NCBI RefSeq assembly: GCF_018991925.1
Contig: NW_024722158.1
Span: 2,145,673 to 2,209,672, forward strand
Length of the DNA: 64,000 nucleotides
DNA from: Homarus americanus
Lineage: Eukaryota > Arthropoda > Malacostraca > Decapoda > Nephropidae
Direction of reading: 5' to 3'
Each line of letters begins with the position of its first letter. Position 1 is the stretch's first letter. The notes below the pieces were generated by a model, which was not told where the DNA came from, made no database searches, and saw only the letters and a program-made list of their open reading frames with translations. Positions 15,041-26,664 of this stretch are shown piece after piece. Both the position numbers and the translations under genes were made by a program.

Positions 15041-16231
15041 GCTTAGAATGACAGGTGTCCGTCTCGGATTTTAATAGATCAAGGTTGAAATCTCCTGTAA
15101 TGTAGCAAAGTTTCCTCTCTGAGCTTATGATAGAGCTAAGCTCCGAAAATTTATCAAGAAAGCTCTTTACATTAGTGTGGGGTCTTCTGTAGATTATTCC
15201 TACTTCAATATTTCTTGTGTCGTTACTTAATTCAGTGAAAACACTCTCCATGAACTCCTCCTTAACCTTTAAATCATCTCTTACAGAAATGTTATACTTG
15301 ATATTAATTATTAACATATAGTGCTACACCACCACTGCGTCGTAACGTGTTGACGCGGTGTAAATTATAATTAGGAATGCTGTACAAATGTTCAATATCG
15401 TTAGTGAGTTTGGTCTCACAAAACCCAAGTACATCAAATTTGTGGGTAATAGAAGATATACACTGATCTAAAAAGGTGTTTAAGTGAAGGGGAATACTAC
15501 TGATGGTATGGCTGATTAAGGAGAAGGAATGAGATAGCATGAGGCTGGAGCTAAACTCAGGAGTCAGGAAAGTAATAGTTACAACTGGGGTTGGTGTAAG
15601 CGAAGTGAGTTGTAGAAAGGCATCAGGGTCAACATGAGGGAGTATTGTGTCGACACCATGGGTAAATGGGGTGTAACACAAACGGTCCAGTACATCTAAG
15701 GGAACGACACTAGCATCATCAGTGTAGGAACATTGGTACTGATTAAGGAACAGCAAAAACTCAGGGTCACTGAGGTGTGAAAAGGGAAGGTCAAAGAAAG
15801 TTATAATAGTGGGGGTAACGTACTCACAAGTGCTACAACCAACAGAATTAAGATGACTTGTGCTGTTGAGGGAGATTCCCAGTTTGTGTGGGAGGTGCGC
15901 CTGTCTCTTGGTTATGTAGGTTGCTGATTCCACTGAAGAGGGTTTACGTGTAGTACCCGAGTTGGCCAGCAGGAGGGGGGGGGGGACTCCAGAATGCTAG
16001 CAGTGGCTGTTCTCCTCTCTGAGGGAGGGGGTCTTGTGGTCAGCAGGTACAGCGGGTGGGTGAGTGGGGGGGTGTCCACTTGCCCAAGAGTCCCTCACAA
16101 CAAGGGTTTTATTGCTGAACGCCACGTGTATCCCTTGTCTCCTGGCTTCTTTAAATTTGTCCATTTGCTCTCTGCGGGTTTTAGTCGTACCTGGTCTTCG
16201 TAGGCGAAAATAGTATTGTAGTGCCTTTCAG

Positions 16232-19200
16232 CTTACTTTTTTTTTTTTTTTTTTATCCTCTTCGCCACTGATCGGCTTGTTAGCCGCTTGGGCGATCGGT
16301 CACGACTCTTTTCCTTTATATTCTTCACCAAAAGGTCGGCTCGCTAGCCGCCCGGGCGATCGGTCACGTCTCTGTCACGCACTGTTGGCAAATACTGGGC
16401 ATGCACCGGCTCCTGAATGTACCTGAACCCGCTCCAGTGTTGGTCAAGTCTTCTCTTGAAAGAGCTCACACTCGGTGCCGTCACAACACTCTGGTAGATT
16501 GTTCCAAGAGTTTACAACCCTCACTCCGAAAAAGTTTGCCCTCACGGTTTTCCGGACTTGCGGCTTCTTCAATCTTGAGCTGTGACCCCTTGTGGGGCGA
16601 GCGTCCGCCAGCTCCAAGTAAGGACACTCAACTGAGTAGTGCCCCCTGAGATGCTTATAAACCTCAACTAGGTCCCCCCTTGCCCGTCTGTAGTATAAGC
16701 TAGGCAAGTTCAGGCGCTCCAATCTCGCAGGGTAGCTGAGATGCCGAAGTGCAGGCACCAGCTTGGTGGCCCTCCTTTGAACATTTTCAACCAACTGACA
16801 GTCCCTAGCATATCTCGGGGACCAGATGGGGTGACAGTACTCCAGATGGGGAAGCACTTCACTCCTGAAGATCGTCACGAGGGACGGACCGTCTAGATAT
16901 CTGAACGACCTTCTTATAAGACCCAATAATTTATTTGCCTGATTTACCTTCTTCTCACAATGGCCCGAGAACTTCAGCTCATTGTCAACATACACACCTA
17001 GGTCCTTCTCACACACAGTCTCAACTAGTACATTTTCTTCATCCCGTTGGGACATATGGTACGCCTCCTTACCGTTGGTACGCCCCAGGTGCATCCTCTT
17101 ACACTTCGTGACATTGAATCTCAGCAGCCATTCCTTCGACCATTCCTGGAGCCCACAGAGGTCCTTCTGCAGCTCTTCACAGTCCGCTTGGTTCTTAATT
17201 TCCCGAAATAACTTGGCGTCATCGGCAAACATTTGTATGGAGGAGTGTACAACGTCAGGCATATCATTTATGAAACAAACAAACAACAGCGGGCCCAATA
17301 CACTACCCTGCGGTACCCCACTTGTTACAGGTACAGATGACGATTTCGTGCCATTAATCACCACACATTGCTTGCGGTCATGTAGAAAGTCTTCTATCCA
17401 CGCTAGGACATTTCCCCGAATTCCGTACCCTTCCAGTTTGATTTTCAGCCTTTCGTGGGGTACACTGTCGAAAGCCTTGGCAAAATCTAGGTAAATATTG
17501 TCGATATTACCACCCCGTTCTAGAATATGGGTCCAAATATCCAATACCTTGAGCAATTGTGTCAAGCAAGAGCGCCCCGGCATAAAACCGTGTTGGCAAT
17601 CTTTTACAAGGTTGTTTCGTAGTAGATGTTCCATCGCTGCATCTCTGATAATACTCTCAAGTACTTTACATATTATGCTGGTCAGGCTCACCGGTCTATA
17701 GTTGTTCGTGGAGTGCCTATCGCCCTTCTTGAAGATAGGACTCACATAAGCCACTTTCCATTCACTGGGGACCATTTGTTCATCCAGGCATTTACAAAAC
17801 AGAATCTTCAGGGGCTCTGCAAGCTCGTTGCACAGCTCCCTTAGCACTCTAGGATGCACCATGTCAGGTCCAGGACTCTTATGGACCTTTAGCCTGGACA
17901 GTTTATTTCTAATACCCTCTTCTGTGAACACAATGTGGGTCAGTGCTGTGTCGAACCGTCTGTCCTCAAACGCAGGAAGGTTAGTTGCATCCTCTCTTGT
18001 GAACACTGAGGAAAAGAAGCTGTTCAATGCCTCAGCTTTATCCTGGTCAGAATCTGCGTAACTACCATCTTCAAGCCTCAGGTCTGATACTCCTACTCGC
18101 GTTTTCAATTTCGACTTTGCATAGCGGTAAAACGCCTTTGGGTTTGACTTGACCTCGCGTGCAACCAGCCTTTGGAACTCCTTTTCAGCCCTCCTACACT
18201 CTATCTTTGCTTGGTTTCTGGCTCTTGCATACATCCTCCTGTCCTGCTCATCGTTTGACCCAACCCACGTCTTGAATTTCTGGGTTTTCTTCTTAATTTT
18301 GTCGACCGCCGCATGGTTCATGTGTAGGGATCCCCTCGTATTCCTAGAAGCACTGGGTTTGGTCTTGGGTATATATTTATCGATCAAATGGGTCATTTTA
18401 CTAGTTATGATATTCAGCGTAGTGTCTGCGTTCTTGTACCTTAATAAGTCAGGCCAGTTGATACCCCTCATCTCTTCCCTCATCCCATTGTAATTTCCCT
18501 TGTAATATTTGCACCTTGGCCTGGCCTTATCTTGAACTAGGTAACAGTTAAATCTGAATGACAACACTGTATGGTGACTGGTGCCAACTGGGGCAAGGTG
18601 TTCCAGTTTGGCCACCATACCCTCCTCGTTTGTTATGATGAGGTCAAGTGGCTTGGGTGTTTGTTCCCCTCTGTAATGTGTCGGGTCTCTCACATGTTGG
18701 AACAGAAAATTATCTCTCAGAGTTTCTACAAAAAGAGTAGCAGGATTATTCAAGTCATTCGGGGTTGACTCGTTTCTCCAGTCGATGTCGCCATAGTTAA
18801 AGTCCCCCATGATAAGGAGGTGGCTGGGGTTGAGCATCGCCGCATTGTTTATTAAGGTTCTTAAGTTCCTTTGATTTAGTGGGCCACAGTTCGGGGATCT
18901 GTAGATACACCCGACGATAAGTAAGTCCCCTCCCTTTAATTTAATTTTACACCACTTGGACTCTTCAAAGACATCCTCTCCCTGTACCCTCGCCTGGCTG
19001 GCTCTAAGGTCTTGCCTAGCGTAGATAACCACACCCCTCCTGCAGGATTCTTGAGTTAGGTTCGTAAATGAGTCATATCCAGCAATACTGAACTCACATT
19101 CCTCTGGGTCGATTCTCCTGTTCTTGTACAACAGTTCTACAACTCCTACAATATCTGGTTGGTGTACTCTTAGTAGTGTTTCAAACTCCTCCCTCTTATC

Positions 19201-19620
19201 AAGGAACGTGTCGGTATTAGTGTACATGACATTCAAGCCAGAATTTGTTCTCGGTAACGTCTCTGCTCTTAGTAATAAACCCGCTCCACCCACATTCTCA
19301 GAAGCTGCAGCATTTGCTAAGTACACTGTATTTTGCAGGGTGTGGTTAAAAATTTCATTGTTTACACGGCGCTCGTTCCCTCCTGTCCGGTAGGCTGAGC
19401 CGGTGCCGCCTCCCGGGTGGGGGGTTGAGTGGGTGGAGGGTGCACTGCTGCCCCCTGGCCCTGTGTCGGCACACTTGTTTCCACTACCCTCCCCCTGAGT
19501 ATAACCCATGTGCACCTGTCCCCGTTCCTTCTCGACTCCTCCCTCTTCTGCTTCAAGTCCAGCAGCTGTGCTTGTGAAAGACTGAGTCACGGACAGAGGG
19601 GGAAGAAAACTTTGTTATGA
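16232..19620 (-). mobile_element. Nearly full-length CR1 LINE
   Basis: This is the longest and best-preserved of five CR1 copies in the window. It carries ORF2 (16444-19590), a 3' UTR (about 16255-16440) built of two related 45-bp hairpin-like modules, and an A-rich 3' tail that reads as poly-T at 16232-16254. The 5' end is not resolved; sequence up to about 19800 may still belong to it. ORF1 is not seen next to it. Confidence 0.85.
16444..19509 (-). CDS. CR1 ORF2: endonuclease-reverse transcriptase
   Basis: The single open frame encodes the AP-type endonuclease that nicks target DNA and the reverse transcriptase that copies the LINE RNA there. The first in-frame ATG is at 19509; the frame stays open to 19590. 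Endonuclease motifs seen are VVELLYKN, VVIYARQD and MGDFNYGDIDW. The position of the usual SDH motif reads TSHH. RT motifs are NNYRPVSLTSIICK, LDFAKAFDSVPH, VPQGSVLGPLLF and the QMFADDAKLF catalytic box. The C-terminus is frameshifted near 16490: after NNLPE the frame reads 14 unrelated residues, whereas the copy at 57416-57700 continues for about 50. Activity is therefore doubtful, although most of the protein is intact. Confidence 0.88.
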   Translation of the reverse strand: MGYTQGEGSGNKCADTGPGGSSAPSTHSTPHPGGGTGSAYRTGGNERRVNNEIFNHTLQNTVYLANAAASENVGGAGLLLRAETLPRTNSGLNVMYTNTDTFLDKREEFETLLRVHQPDIVGVVELLYKNRRIDPEECEFSIAGYDSFTNLTQESCRRGVVIYARQDLRASQARVQGEDVFEESKWCKIKLKGGDLLIVGCIYRSPNCGPLNQRNLRTLINNAAMLNPSHLLIMGDFNYGDIDWRNESTPNDLNNPATLFVETLRDNFLFQHVRDPTHYRGEQTPKPLDLIITNEEGMVAKLEHLAPVGTSHHTVLSFRFNCYLVQDKARPRCKYYKGNYNGMREEMRGINWPDLLRYKNADTTLNIITSKMTHLIDKYIPKTKPSASRNTRGSLHMNHAAVDKIKKKTQKFKTWVGSNDEQDRRMYARARNQAKIECRRAEKEFQRLVAREVKSNPKAFYRYAKSKLKTRVGVSDLRLEDGSYADSDQDKAEALNSFFSSVFTREDATNLPAFEDRRFDTALTHIVFTEEGIRNKLSRLKVHKSPGPDMVHPRVLRELCNELAEPLKILFCKCLDEQMVPSEWKVAYVSPIFKKGDRHSTNNYRPVSLTSIICKVLESIIRDAAMEHLLRNNLVKDCQHGFMPGRSCLTQLLKVLDIWTHILERGGNIDNIYLDFAKAFDSVPHERLKIKLEGYGIRGNVLAWIEDFLHDRKQCVVINGTKSSSVPVTSGVPQGSVLGPLLFVCFINDMPDVVHSSIQMFADDAKLFREIKNQADCEELQKDLCGLQEWSKEWLLRFNVTKCKRMHLGRTNGKEAYHMSQRDEENVLVETVCEKDLGVYVDNELKFSGHCEKKVNQANKLLGLIRRSFRYLDGPSLVTIFRSEVLPHLEYCHPIWSPRYARDCQLVENVQRRATKLVPALRHLSYPARLERLNLPSLYYRRARGDLVEVYKHLRGHYSVECPYLELADARPTRGHSSRLKKPQVRKTVRANFFGVRVVNSWNNLPECCDGTECELFQEKT

Positions 19621-19808
19621 TGCTGCGGGGGACGGTAGGAGTTGGGTTTCCCGACGCGTTGAACACGGTCAAACTTGACTTCAGTAAGTTTAAAATGTTC
19701 ATTCAGCAAGCATAAATTTTGTGCTGGGAGGACTCCCAGTTCTCGTGGAGATCTTCGGGAACTCCGGCAAACATGAGGTTGTTTCGCCGCCCTGTGTCGT
19801 CTACAATT

Positions 19809-22206
19809 CAGTGGTTCTCAACCTTTTGAAATCTTGGTCACACTTTTAATTTTTAGGAAAATTTTGGCCACACTTGACCTAAGAGCACTGTAAATTCTAT
19901 TATCTTTCTTTGCATTTATTCCCAAGGATTCCAGGGAAACCATAATGTTAAGGAAATTAATAATGTTACTTTATTTACTTTCCAGTGATCGCCATATAAT
20001 TCTCTTTTATCCAAACAATGAAACCTTTCATAAAATAGCAGGAAACATATATATGAACTTTCACATCTTCCATAATCATTAAAAAAAATTCAGAATAAAA
20101 AATAAGGAATCGATAGTTCTCTACTCCATAATTACATTGTTAAAACCACGTTATTACAGTAGTGATTTTAAACATAAGTGTCATAATGATGATTAAATTT
20201 TATATTCTAACAGCTTAGTGTTAATCCATAATGGGAAACATATTCATGTACTTTTGTAATTTCCAACATATTACAGCTGTTCTACAAAAAAAAAACTGAA
20301 GACAAATTTGCAAATGTAATAACAACACACTGAATAAGTTCATGACCTAATGACCTATTCTAATTTAATGGGATTTCTGCTGCTGGATTTTCCTTTCAAG
20401 TACATTAAATCTGGGCTCAACAGTTTTTGTCGCAGCGAGCTTTACACAAGCCCGAATATTGATTGGTGATAGTTTCGCGTTCTTTTTATTTTTTTATGTT
20501 CAAAAGGTCTGAGAAGGCTCGCTCCGACAGACATGTATTATGAAAAGTAACAAGGACTTTAAGGGCTAATGATGCCAAGCTCTGGTAGTACTGATCTTTA
20601 TAAGCTGTGGCCCAAAGTCTGAACGCGATTTCATTATAAACAATGATTTCTTTTTTGGATCACAGTGAGCTTCTCTTCTTCCAAATTTGGCACACCACAT
20701 CCTATCACATTCACTGGAAGGAAAGGATTAATGATCCAGTTCTGTTTCTTCATGTCTTCTTCAGATACAGTACTCGTATTTTGTGAAAATACCTCTCAAA
20801 GTTTTCTCTTAAGACTACCAAATGTTCAAGGATCAGTGGCCTCATTAGATGTTCAACATTTTCATCAGAAGCCTCTGTTAGGGCTATTGACAGTTGACTG
20901 AAGGCAGACAGATCGTCCCCTTCAACTCGTCGCTTCCATAATGATAATTTCATCTTGAATGCTTCTATTTTATCTGATGCTGAAAATACATCCACATTTC
21001 CGCAGATAAAAGAGCCTCCTTAATGCAGTGCCCCAAGACAACCAACGAACTTCACAACAGTACAAAAGAGTCCTATCACATTCTTCCATGCCCTCACATA
21101 GTTGCTGAAACATCCGTGAATGTTTGGCTTTCGATTTAATCAAGTTGATAATTTTCACTGATTGCTCCACGACTTCGTCAAACGGGCTGTTTACTTTGTC
21201 ATGTGACAGTTTCTTACTTGCTAGATTCTGACTGTGCAGGTCACAATGTTAACTCGCGCAGTCAGGAGAATGTTCCATGATCATTGCTGCTGCCCTATTT
21301 CTGACACCAACCATCGCTGCAGCCTCATCCGTCGTAAAACTGGAACACCTTTCAAGAGGAATATCATGACTGTGTAAGAAATTCAGTGTGACAGTCCCAA
21401 TTACATTTCCTGTAGTTTCTACTCCAATATCTTCACAAAAAAAGAAATCCTCATTATTACTTCCCTTCTCAACATTTACCATTCTAACAAATCCTATCAG
21501 TTGAGCTCTGTTCCTAATATCAGTCGACTCATCGAATTGTAGGTCATACCAAGTACTTGTACGTAGTTTTTCGACGACTTAATCAAGCAAATCTTCAGCA
21601 GCAATCGAGATTCTCCTCTCAACAGAACTGTTTGACAATAGAATATTTTCCATCTTGGCTTTGGCAGATTGTCCCAATACTTCTTCTGAAGCAATACACA
21701 GTGATCTCTGCTTCTGTGAATGGTTTCTTTTTTGCCCCTACAAGGTAAGCAGTATGCAGAGAGGCTCGAACGAAGTGTACACTGAAATTGTCAAATTTCG
21801 TTTCAAGTTTTCAAAGTAAGACTTGGGTTTGTTTTCAACTCCAGGATGTTTTCTTTCACGATGATGTAGGAGTTTGCTTGGTACTATGCATTCATTGACC
21901 ATCTTTTGGGGACACAACAAGCAACTTAACCTTTGGGTAATCTTTTTCACTTTCCTCTTTGGTCAAGTAAAAGCTAAATTTGACGTAATCATCGTTCCAC
22001 TTCCTAATGGACCTTCTTCTCACCCTTGTTCTTCTATTAACTGCGTGAAGATGATGCTTCCTGTTCTTCATCTGTAGTTGCTGTCTTTTCTTCTGTGCTT
22101 AATTCATTATGCTGCGACTCCATTAAGTGGGTATTAAATCATCGGGTTTGGTAGTGTCTGTATTATCTCTGTTCCTTTTCCCGTCTCTGATAACGTACTT
22201 ATCCAT
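19809..22206 (-). pseudogene. Degraded hAT transposase (SCAND3/ZBED5-like) with 3' terminal repeat
   Basis: On the minus strand, MDKYVIRDGKRNR starts at 22206. It is followed by a BED-like finger (LSCLLCPQKMV..LLHHRERKHPG), then FTTDEAAAMVGVRN, EVRWLSWGTALRR and the hATC end CLSERAFSDLLNIKK with stop at 20486. This order matches SCAND3/ZBED-type hAT transposases. Several frameshifts and stops break it into fragments. The terminus CAGTGGTTCTCAACCTTTT, typical of hAT-Charlie elements, is at 19809. A partner terminus beyond 22206 was not found, so the 5' end is eroded. Confidence 0.82.
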
Positions 22207-22730
22207 TTTTAACTATACACTCTATACTCATTTAATTTGTTCTCTTTCTATATACCTGTAACAAGAAAAACAATGTATTGGTATATTGATAAATTAGAGA
22301 AGCACTTTTGTAATCTGCATATCAAACCTGCATACCCAACCCGGTGAACACAGTCTTTTTCTCAACTTTGGACCAATGACTATGGTCATTATGCATTGCA
22401 ACTATCGTCTTCGCCAGTGCCATTTCCATTACTGTTACGACTGTCAGTTGCGATTCTGACTAAAGTCATCTTCAATCTATGGGATTCATCTCAGCATCTC
22501 TCTGATTTTTACAATAATATAGTAAAATCCATGGAAACTACATCACCGACGATTCAGTAACATTGCATGTGATAATATTTTATTTCATAAAAATACATAA
22601 TACATAATTACCACGTAAGATTTATGTGTAACATTACCATGTGTAACCTTAAACAATTACTTGATCAGTATGTTTCACCTTAACTGACCGTAGTTAAAGG
22701 GGAATGTACAGTAGACTCTACATAATCCAC
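22207..22730. other. No recognisable feature
   Basis: This is AT-rich sequence between the hAT start and a LINE ORF1 remnant. It probably includes the lost 5' end of the hAT element. I see no gene. Confidence 0.5.
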
Positions 22731-23043
22731 CTAATCCGTTGTTGTCGACAGTTCCGTCTTTAGTTTGGAGTTCTCCTCGCTCAGATGTCGAACTCGGGTC
22801 TTGAGTGATCGGTCCTCATCAGCTTCAGCGTTCAACTTTGCTTTTAAGTCGATTAATTCCCCTTACGAGAATTTCAAGCTTCTTACAACATCATTTAGCT
22901 TAGTAGTGAGATGGTGGTCAGCTTCCTCTATTATTCATTTGTTGTATGTCCTGTCTGAGAGTCCGTTGGACTCCTATTATCACATCAGCCAGCACTTGTT
23001 GCGTGAGATTTGAATTTTTGATACTCGCAGCCAATGTAGACAT
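22731..23043 (-). pseudogene. Coiled-coil ORF1-like remnant
   Basis: The minus strand reads MSTLAASIKNSNLTQQVL from 23043. After one frameshift (near 22930) and one stop (near 22863) it continues with DLKAKLNAEADEDRSLKT and VRHLSEENSKLKTEL, ending at a stop at 22731. The Leu- and Glu/Lys-rich heptad pattern indicates a coiled coil, as in LINE ORF1 proteins. Its relation to the CR1 copies nearby is a guess. Confidence 0.5.
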
Positions 23044-24385
23044 ATCGGTGCTAATGAGGGGAGTGTAAGCCGGCAGTGAAGAGTCGGTCAAGCTGGGGTG
23101 GCCGGCCTGGTGAGACGGTGGGGGTTGACAAGGACTCGGATTACAAGGGAGGTGGACCTAGCACTCCTCGCATGGTAGTCACAAATTCACCAGTAAATTT
23201 ACAACTATATCTACTTAGGGGATCACAGGTATATATTGTACTGGTCACATCACGCACTAGTCACCCAAGAATCAAATTTTCTCGGAGTCAGACTGGGTAC
23301 TCCCGGAATGACCCTGTTTTTCGACGGAAAACACCACACACACGTCCCACCCGTCATTATAGGGTCATCTGCCAGGTAGCCTCCTGAAGACTCTTGTCAT
23401 ACTTTTTTGTGTTTCTCTACATCACGTTGGTTAACTACACAATGGCACTGTTGTCTCATGTTTAGAATGTCTATAGTCTTTTTCTTCCTAGTGGTGACCT
23501 AAACCCTCCCTCCTCCTTGGTCTTTCTCTCTTTGAGGCTGTACCTACACACAATACGTTCAGCTGTTATTCTCCCTAAACTCATCGTAATTATAAGGAAA
23601 AGGTTGATAGTCTATCTATCCAATACTATGATCAGTTTCTTTCCTTCCCCGAGAAACACCATCGAATGGACGTTTTGGTTCGCATACATAATATGGTGTG
23701 GGTTCGCATCAGGCTGTGAAACACAACCAGTTCAGCAGATAGTTAGGATCCAAATTAAGCTTATGTTGGTCTCAAGCTGATTTCAGGCTGATCTCAGATT
23801 TCACAGGCTGGCTTTCACTTTTCTACCTTTAAGTAGAATCTGTCTCCATGCAAAGTTATCTGGGTTGTTAACTGAAATCTGACCCTCTAATACCCTGACC
23901 AATAGGAAAAATACTATATGCAGTAATTTTCTATATATTAGTGGCACGCTGTGAGAATATTATATTAACTCGAAAACACGAGTTGTGGGCTTGGAATATA
24001 TAATATAAATTTTCATATATCATCTGTGTGGTGGGAAAATATTATATAATTTCCCTGGTATCAGTTGTATGATGGGAGTGTTATATAAGTACACACTTAT
24101 CAGCGATGAGCTAAGAACCGGGTCACACAAACCCTCTACAGGCAAGTTACATAAACTATATATTTGGGAATATTTGCACCTGCGGTATGTACAGAGAGAG
24201 TGGTACAATTTACACATAAGATTATTTATATACAGGCTCTAAAAATGTTAGCCCCCTTACGATGCGAGGAGGTTGGGACAAAAGCAGGAGGACAAGCCTC
24301 GACCCCTCAGGATCATACTAGTGAGTGAGGATAAGAAATGGGAAATCATTCAGCATGCAAAAAACTTAGCAAGGAGCGATTTATA
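23044..24385. other. No recognisable feature
   Basis: Short open frames lack any family resemblance. The part near 23044-23400 is GC-richer and could be the 5' UTR of the LINE whose ORF1 remnant is adjacent. The rest is AT-rich. Confidence 0.4.
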
Positions 24386-25914
24386 GTAGGTGTTGTAGAG
24401 CTGTTGTACAAGAACAGGAGAATCGACCCGGAGGAATGTGAGTTCAGTATTGACGGATATGACTTATTTACGAATCTTTCTCAAGCAACTTGCAAGAGGG
24501 GTGTGGTTATCTATGCTAGGCAAGACCTTAGAGCCGGCCTGGTGAAGGTGCGGGGAGAGGATGTTGTCGAAGAATCAAATTGGTGTAAAATTAAACTGAA
24601 GGGGAGGGTGTATCTACAGACCCCCAAACTCAAGCGTATTAATCCAAAGGAATTTATGAGTCTCAACCCTAGCCACCTCATTGTCATGGGGGACTTTAAC
24701 TATGGCGAGATCGACTGAAGAAAAGAATCCACGCCAAATCACCTAAATAACCCCGCTACTCTTTTTGTAGAAACTCTGAGAGACAATTTTCTGTTCTGAC
24801 ATGTTAAAGGCCCGGTTCACTACAGAGAGGAGCAAACACCCAAACCACTGGACCTCATCATAAGTAATAAGGAGGGTATGGTAGCCAACCTGGAGCACCT
24901 AGCCCCCGTTGGCACCAGTCACCACGTAACGTTGTCCTTCAGATTTAACTGTTACTTGGTTCATGACGAAACCAGGCCTCGGTTCAAATATTATAAGGGT
25001 AATTACGACGGGATGAGGGAGGAGATGAGGGGTATCCACTGGCCTGACTTACTAATGCATGAGAACCCAGACACTTCGCTGAATATCATAACCGGCAAAA
25101 CTAACCACTTGATCGATAAATTTGTACTTAAGATCAAACCCAGTGCCTCCAGGAATACAAGGAGAACGCTGCACATGAACCATGTGGTGGTCGACAAAGT
25201 TAAGAAGAAAACTCAGGATTTCGAGGCGTGGGTTAGGACAAATTATGAACTGGACAGGAAGATGTATACCAGATCCAGGAACCTCGCAAAGTCAGAGTGT
25301 AGAAAGGCTAAAATAGAGTTCCAGAGGCGGATTGCAAGCAAGGTCAAGTCAAACCCAAAGGCGTTTTGCCGCTACACAAAGTTGAAATTAAATACGCGAG
25401 TAAGAGTATTGGACCTGAATCTTGAAGATGGTAGTTACGCAGATTCTGGCCAGGACAAAGAGGAGGCATTGAACAGTTACAGTTTCTTTTCCTCTGTGTT
25501 CACAAGAGAGGATCCGAACAATCTTCTTGAGTGTAAGGACAGACGGTTCGACACAGCGCTGACCCACATTGTGTTCACAGAAGAGGTTATAACAAATAAA
25601 TTGTTAAAGCTAAAGGTTCATAAGAGTCCAGGCCCTGACATGGTGCATCCCAGAGTGCTAAGAGAGTTGTGCAACGAACTTGCTGAGCCCTTGAAGATTC
25701 TGTTCTGTAAATGCTTGGAGGAGCAAAAGGTCCCCAGTGATTGAAAAATGGCATATGTGAGTCCTATTTTCAAGAAGCGCGATCGTCAGTTCACGAATAA
25801 TTATAGACTAGTGAGCCTGACCAGCATAGTATGTAAAGTACTTGAGAGCATTTTAAGAGATGCCTTGATGCGAAACAACCCTGTAAAGGACTGCCAACAC
25901 GGTTTTATGCCGGG
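24386..25914 (+). pseudogene. CR1 LINE fragment lacking both ends
   Basis: The plus strand matches residues of ORF2 from VGVVELLYKN to the GFMPG motif of the RT. An in-frame stop follows GDFNYGEID (24715), another lies near 24799, and a third is at 25742. A deletion and substitution lies near 24610. The SDH position again reads TSHH. The 3' truncation at 25914 is unusual for a LINE and implies a later deletion or recombination, because LINE insertions normally keep their 3' end. Confidence 0.88.
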
Positions 25915-26211
25915 TGTAGGGTCAGCAGACTAATGAATGCATTTCCTTTTGCTAAATACAATATGGATTTTTAAGAAATTTAGAGATAATTTAATAGTTC
26001 TGTTATCATAGTACTGGTAGTGATCATTTAACTTGGATTTTTAGAAAGATAGACCGCACAGCGCCTTTGTACCGCTCCCAGAACACATTTATGGCCAAGC
26101 CGTAGCTGGGGTAAGGATTGGATGTGACCGCACAATTGGTCACATCTGATTGATTTGACACGGACGATAAAATGACTCACGACAATGTGCACAATTTAAC
26201 AGAGTACATAC

Positions 26212-26664
26212 ATGCAATTCACGCTACTTGACATTGATATTGCCATGAAGGAACAGTTGAAGGAGACAGAGGATCTCGAGGATTATGCAATGAAAATAGT
26301 GTTGGAGACATCCTCCACACCTCTGGCCAGATCCCGTTGCGTCTGTGGCAACGGCACCAAGTAAGTTTCAGAAAGAAACAGGTATTCAAGCCTAAACTGA
26401 TTTTTTTTTATTTGCAGGAAACAGAATAATGAAGCTGAAGATTGTTACTATGGAAAACAAGACTGTAACGCCTATTATCCTAACACAGCCAAGAAAAGTA
26501 ACTTCAAGCATCAACATCAAAATCAAAATGGATCTCCAAGGTCAGATGCAACAGTGGTTACTGGATCGAGTCACGCTTCTGAACCGAAAGGTATGTGTTG
26601 TGTTCTACATCATATGAACACACACATTTCAGACGACTGTGTAACCCTCCAGCAAGACAGGTAG
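26212..26664 (+). CDS. Possible small three-exon gene, function unknown
   Basis: Three open segments join in frame across good splice signals. Exon A starts at ATG 26212 (or at an acceptor near 26203) and ends at 26360 before GTAAGT. Exon B is 26418-26590, after a T-rich tract ending TTTGCAG and before GTATGT. Exon C is 26633-26664, after CATTTCAG, and ends in TAG. The product would be about 117 residues. It starts MQFTLLDIDIAMKEQLKETE, has a Cys pair in RCVCGNGT, and a Gln/Asn/His/Ser-rich tail. The introns would be only 57 and 42 bp. I do not recognise the family. It could be a chance join or the edge of a larger gene. Confidence 0.3.

Larger units (their letters stand above)
12605..15950 (-). 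pseudogene. Crack/Daphne-like LINE (CR1 group) with two nested hAT MITEs
   Basis: The minus strand encodes, in order, an N-terminal stretch starting near 15933, an AP-type endonuclease and a reverse transcriptase. Endonuclease motifs are FDVLGFCETKL, the ITGDFNLDLL catalytic motif near 15080, and ISDHFPV near 14590. RT motifs include SKDAAAGDDNIP near 13840, [20 protein letters not shown] near 13390, and a FADDSNLY catalytic box near 13190. Stops and frameshifts are frequent. Two hAT MITEs interrupt it (12683-13111 and 14723-15040). Removing them in thought restores continuity of the RT and of the endonuclease respectively. The clade assignment is from motif resemblance only. Confidence 0.75.
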
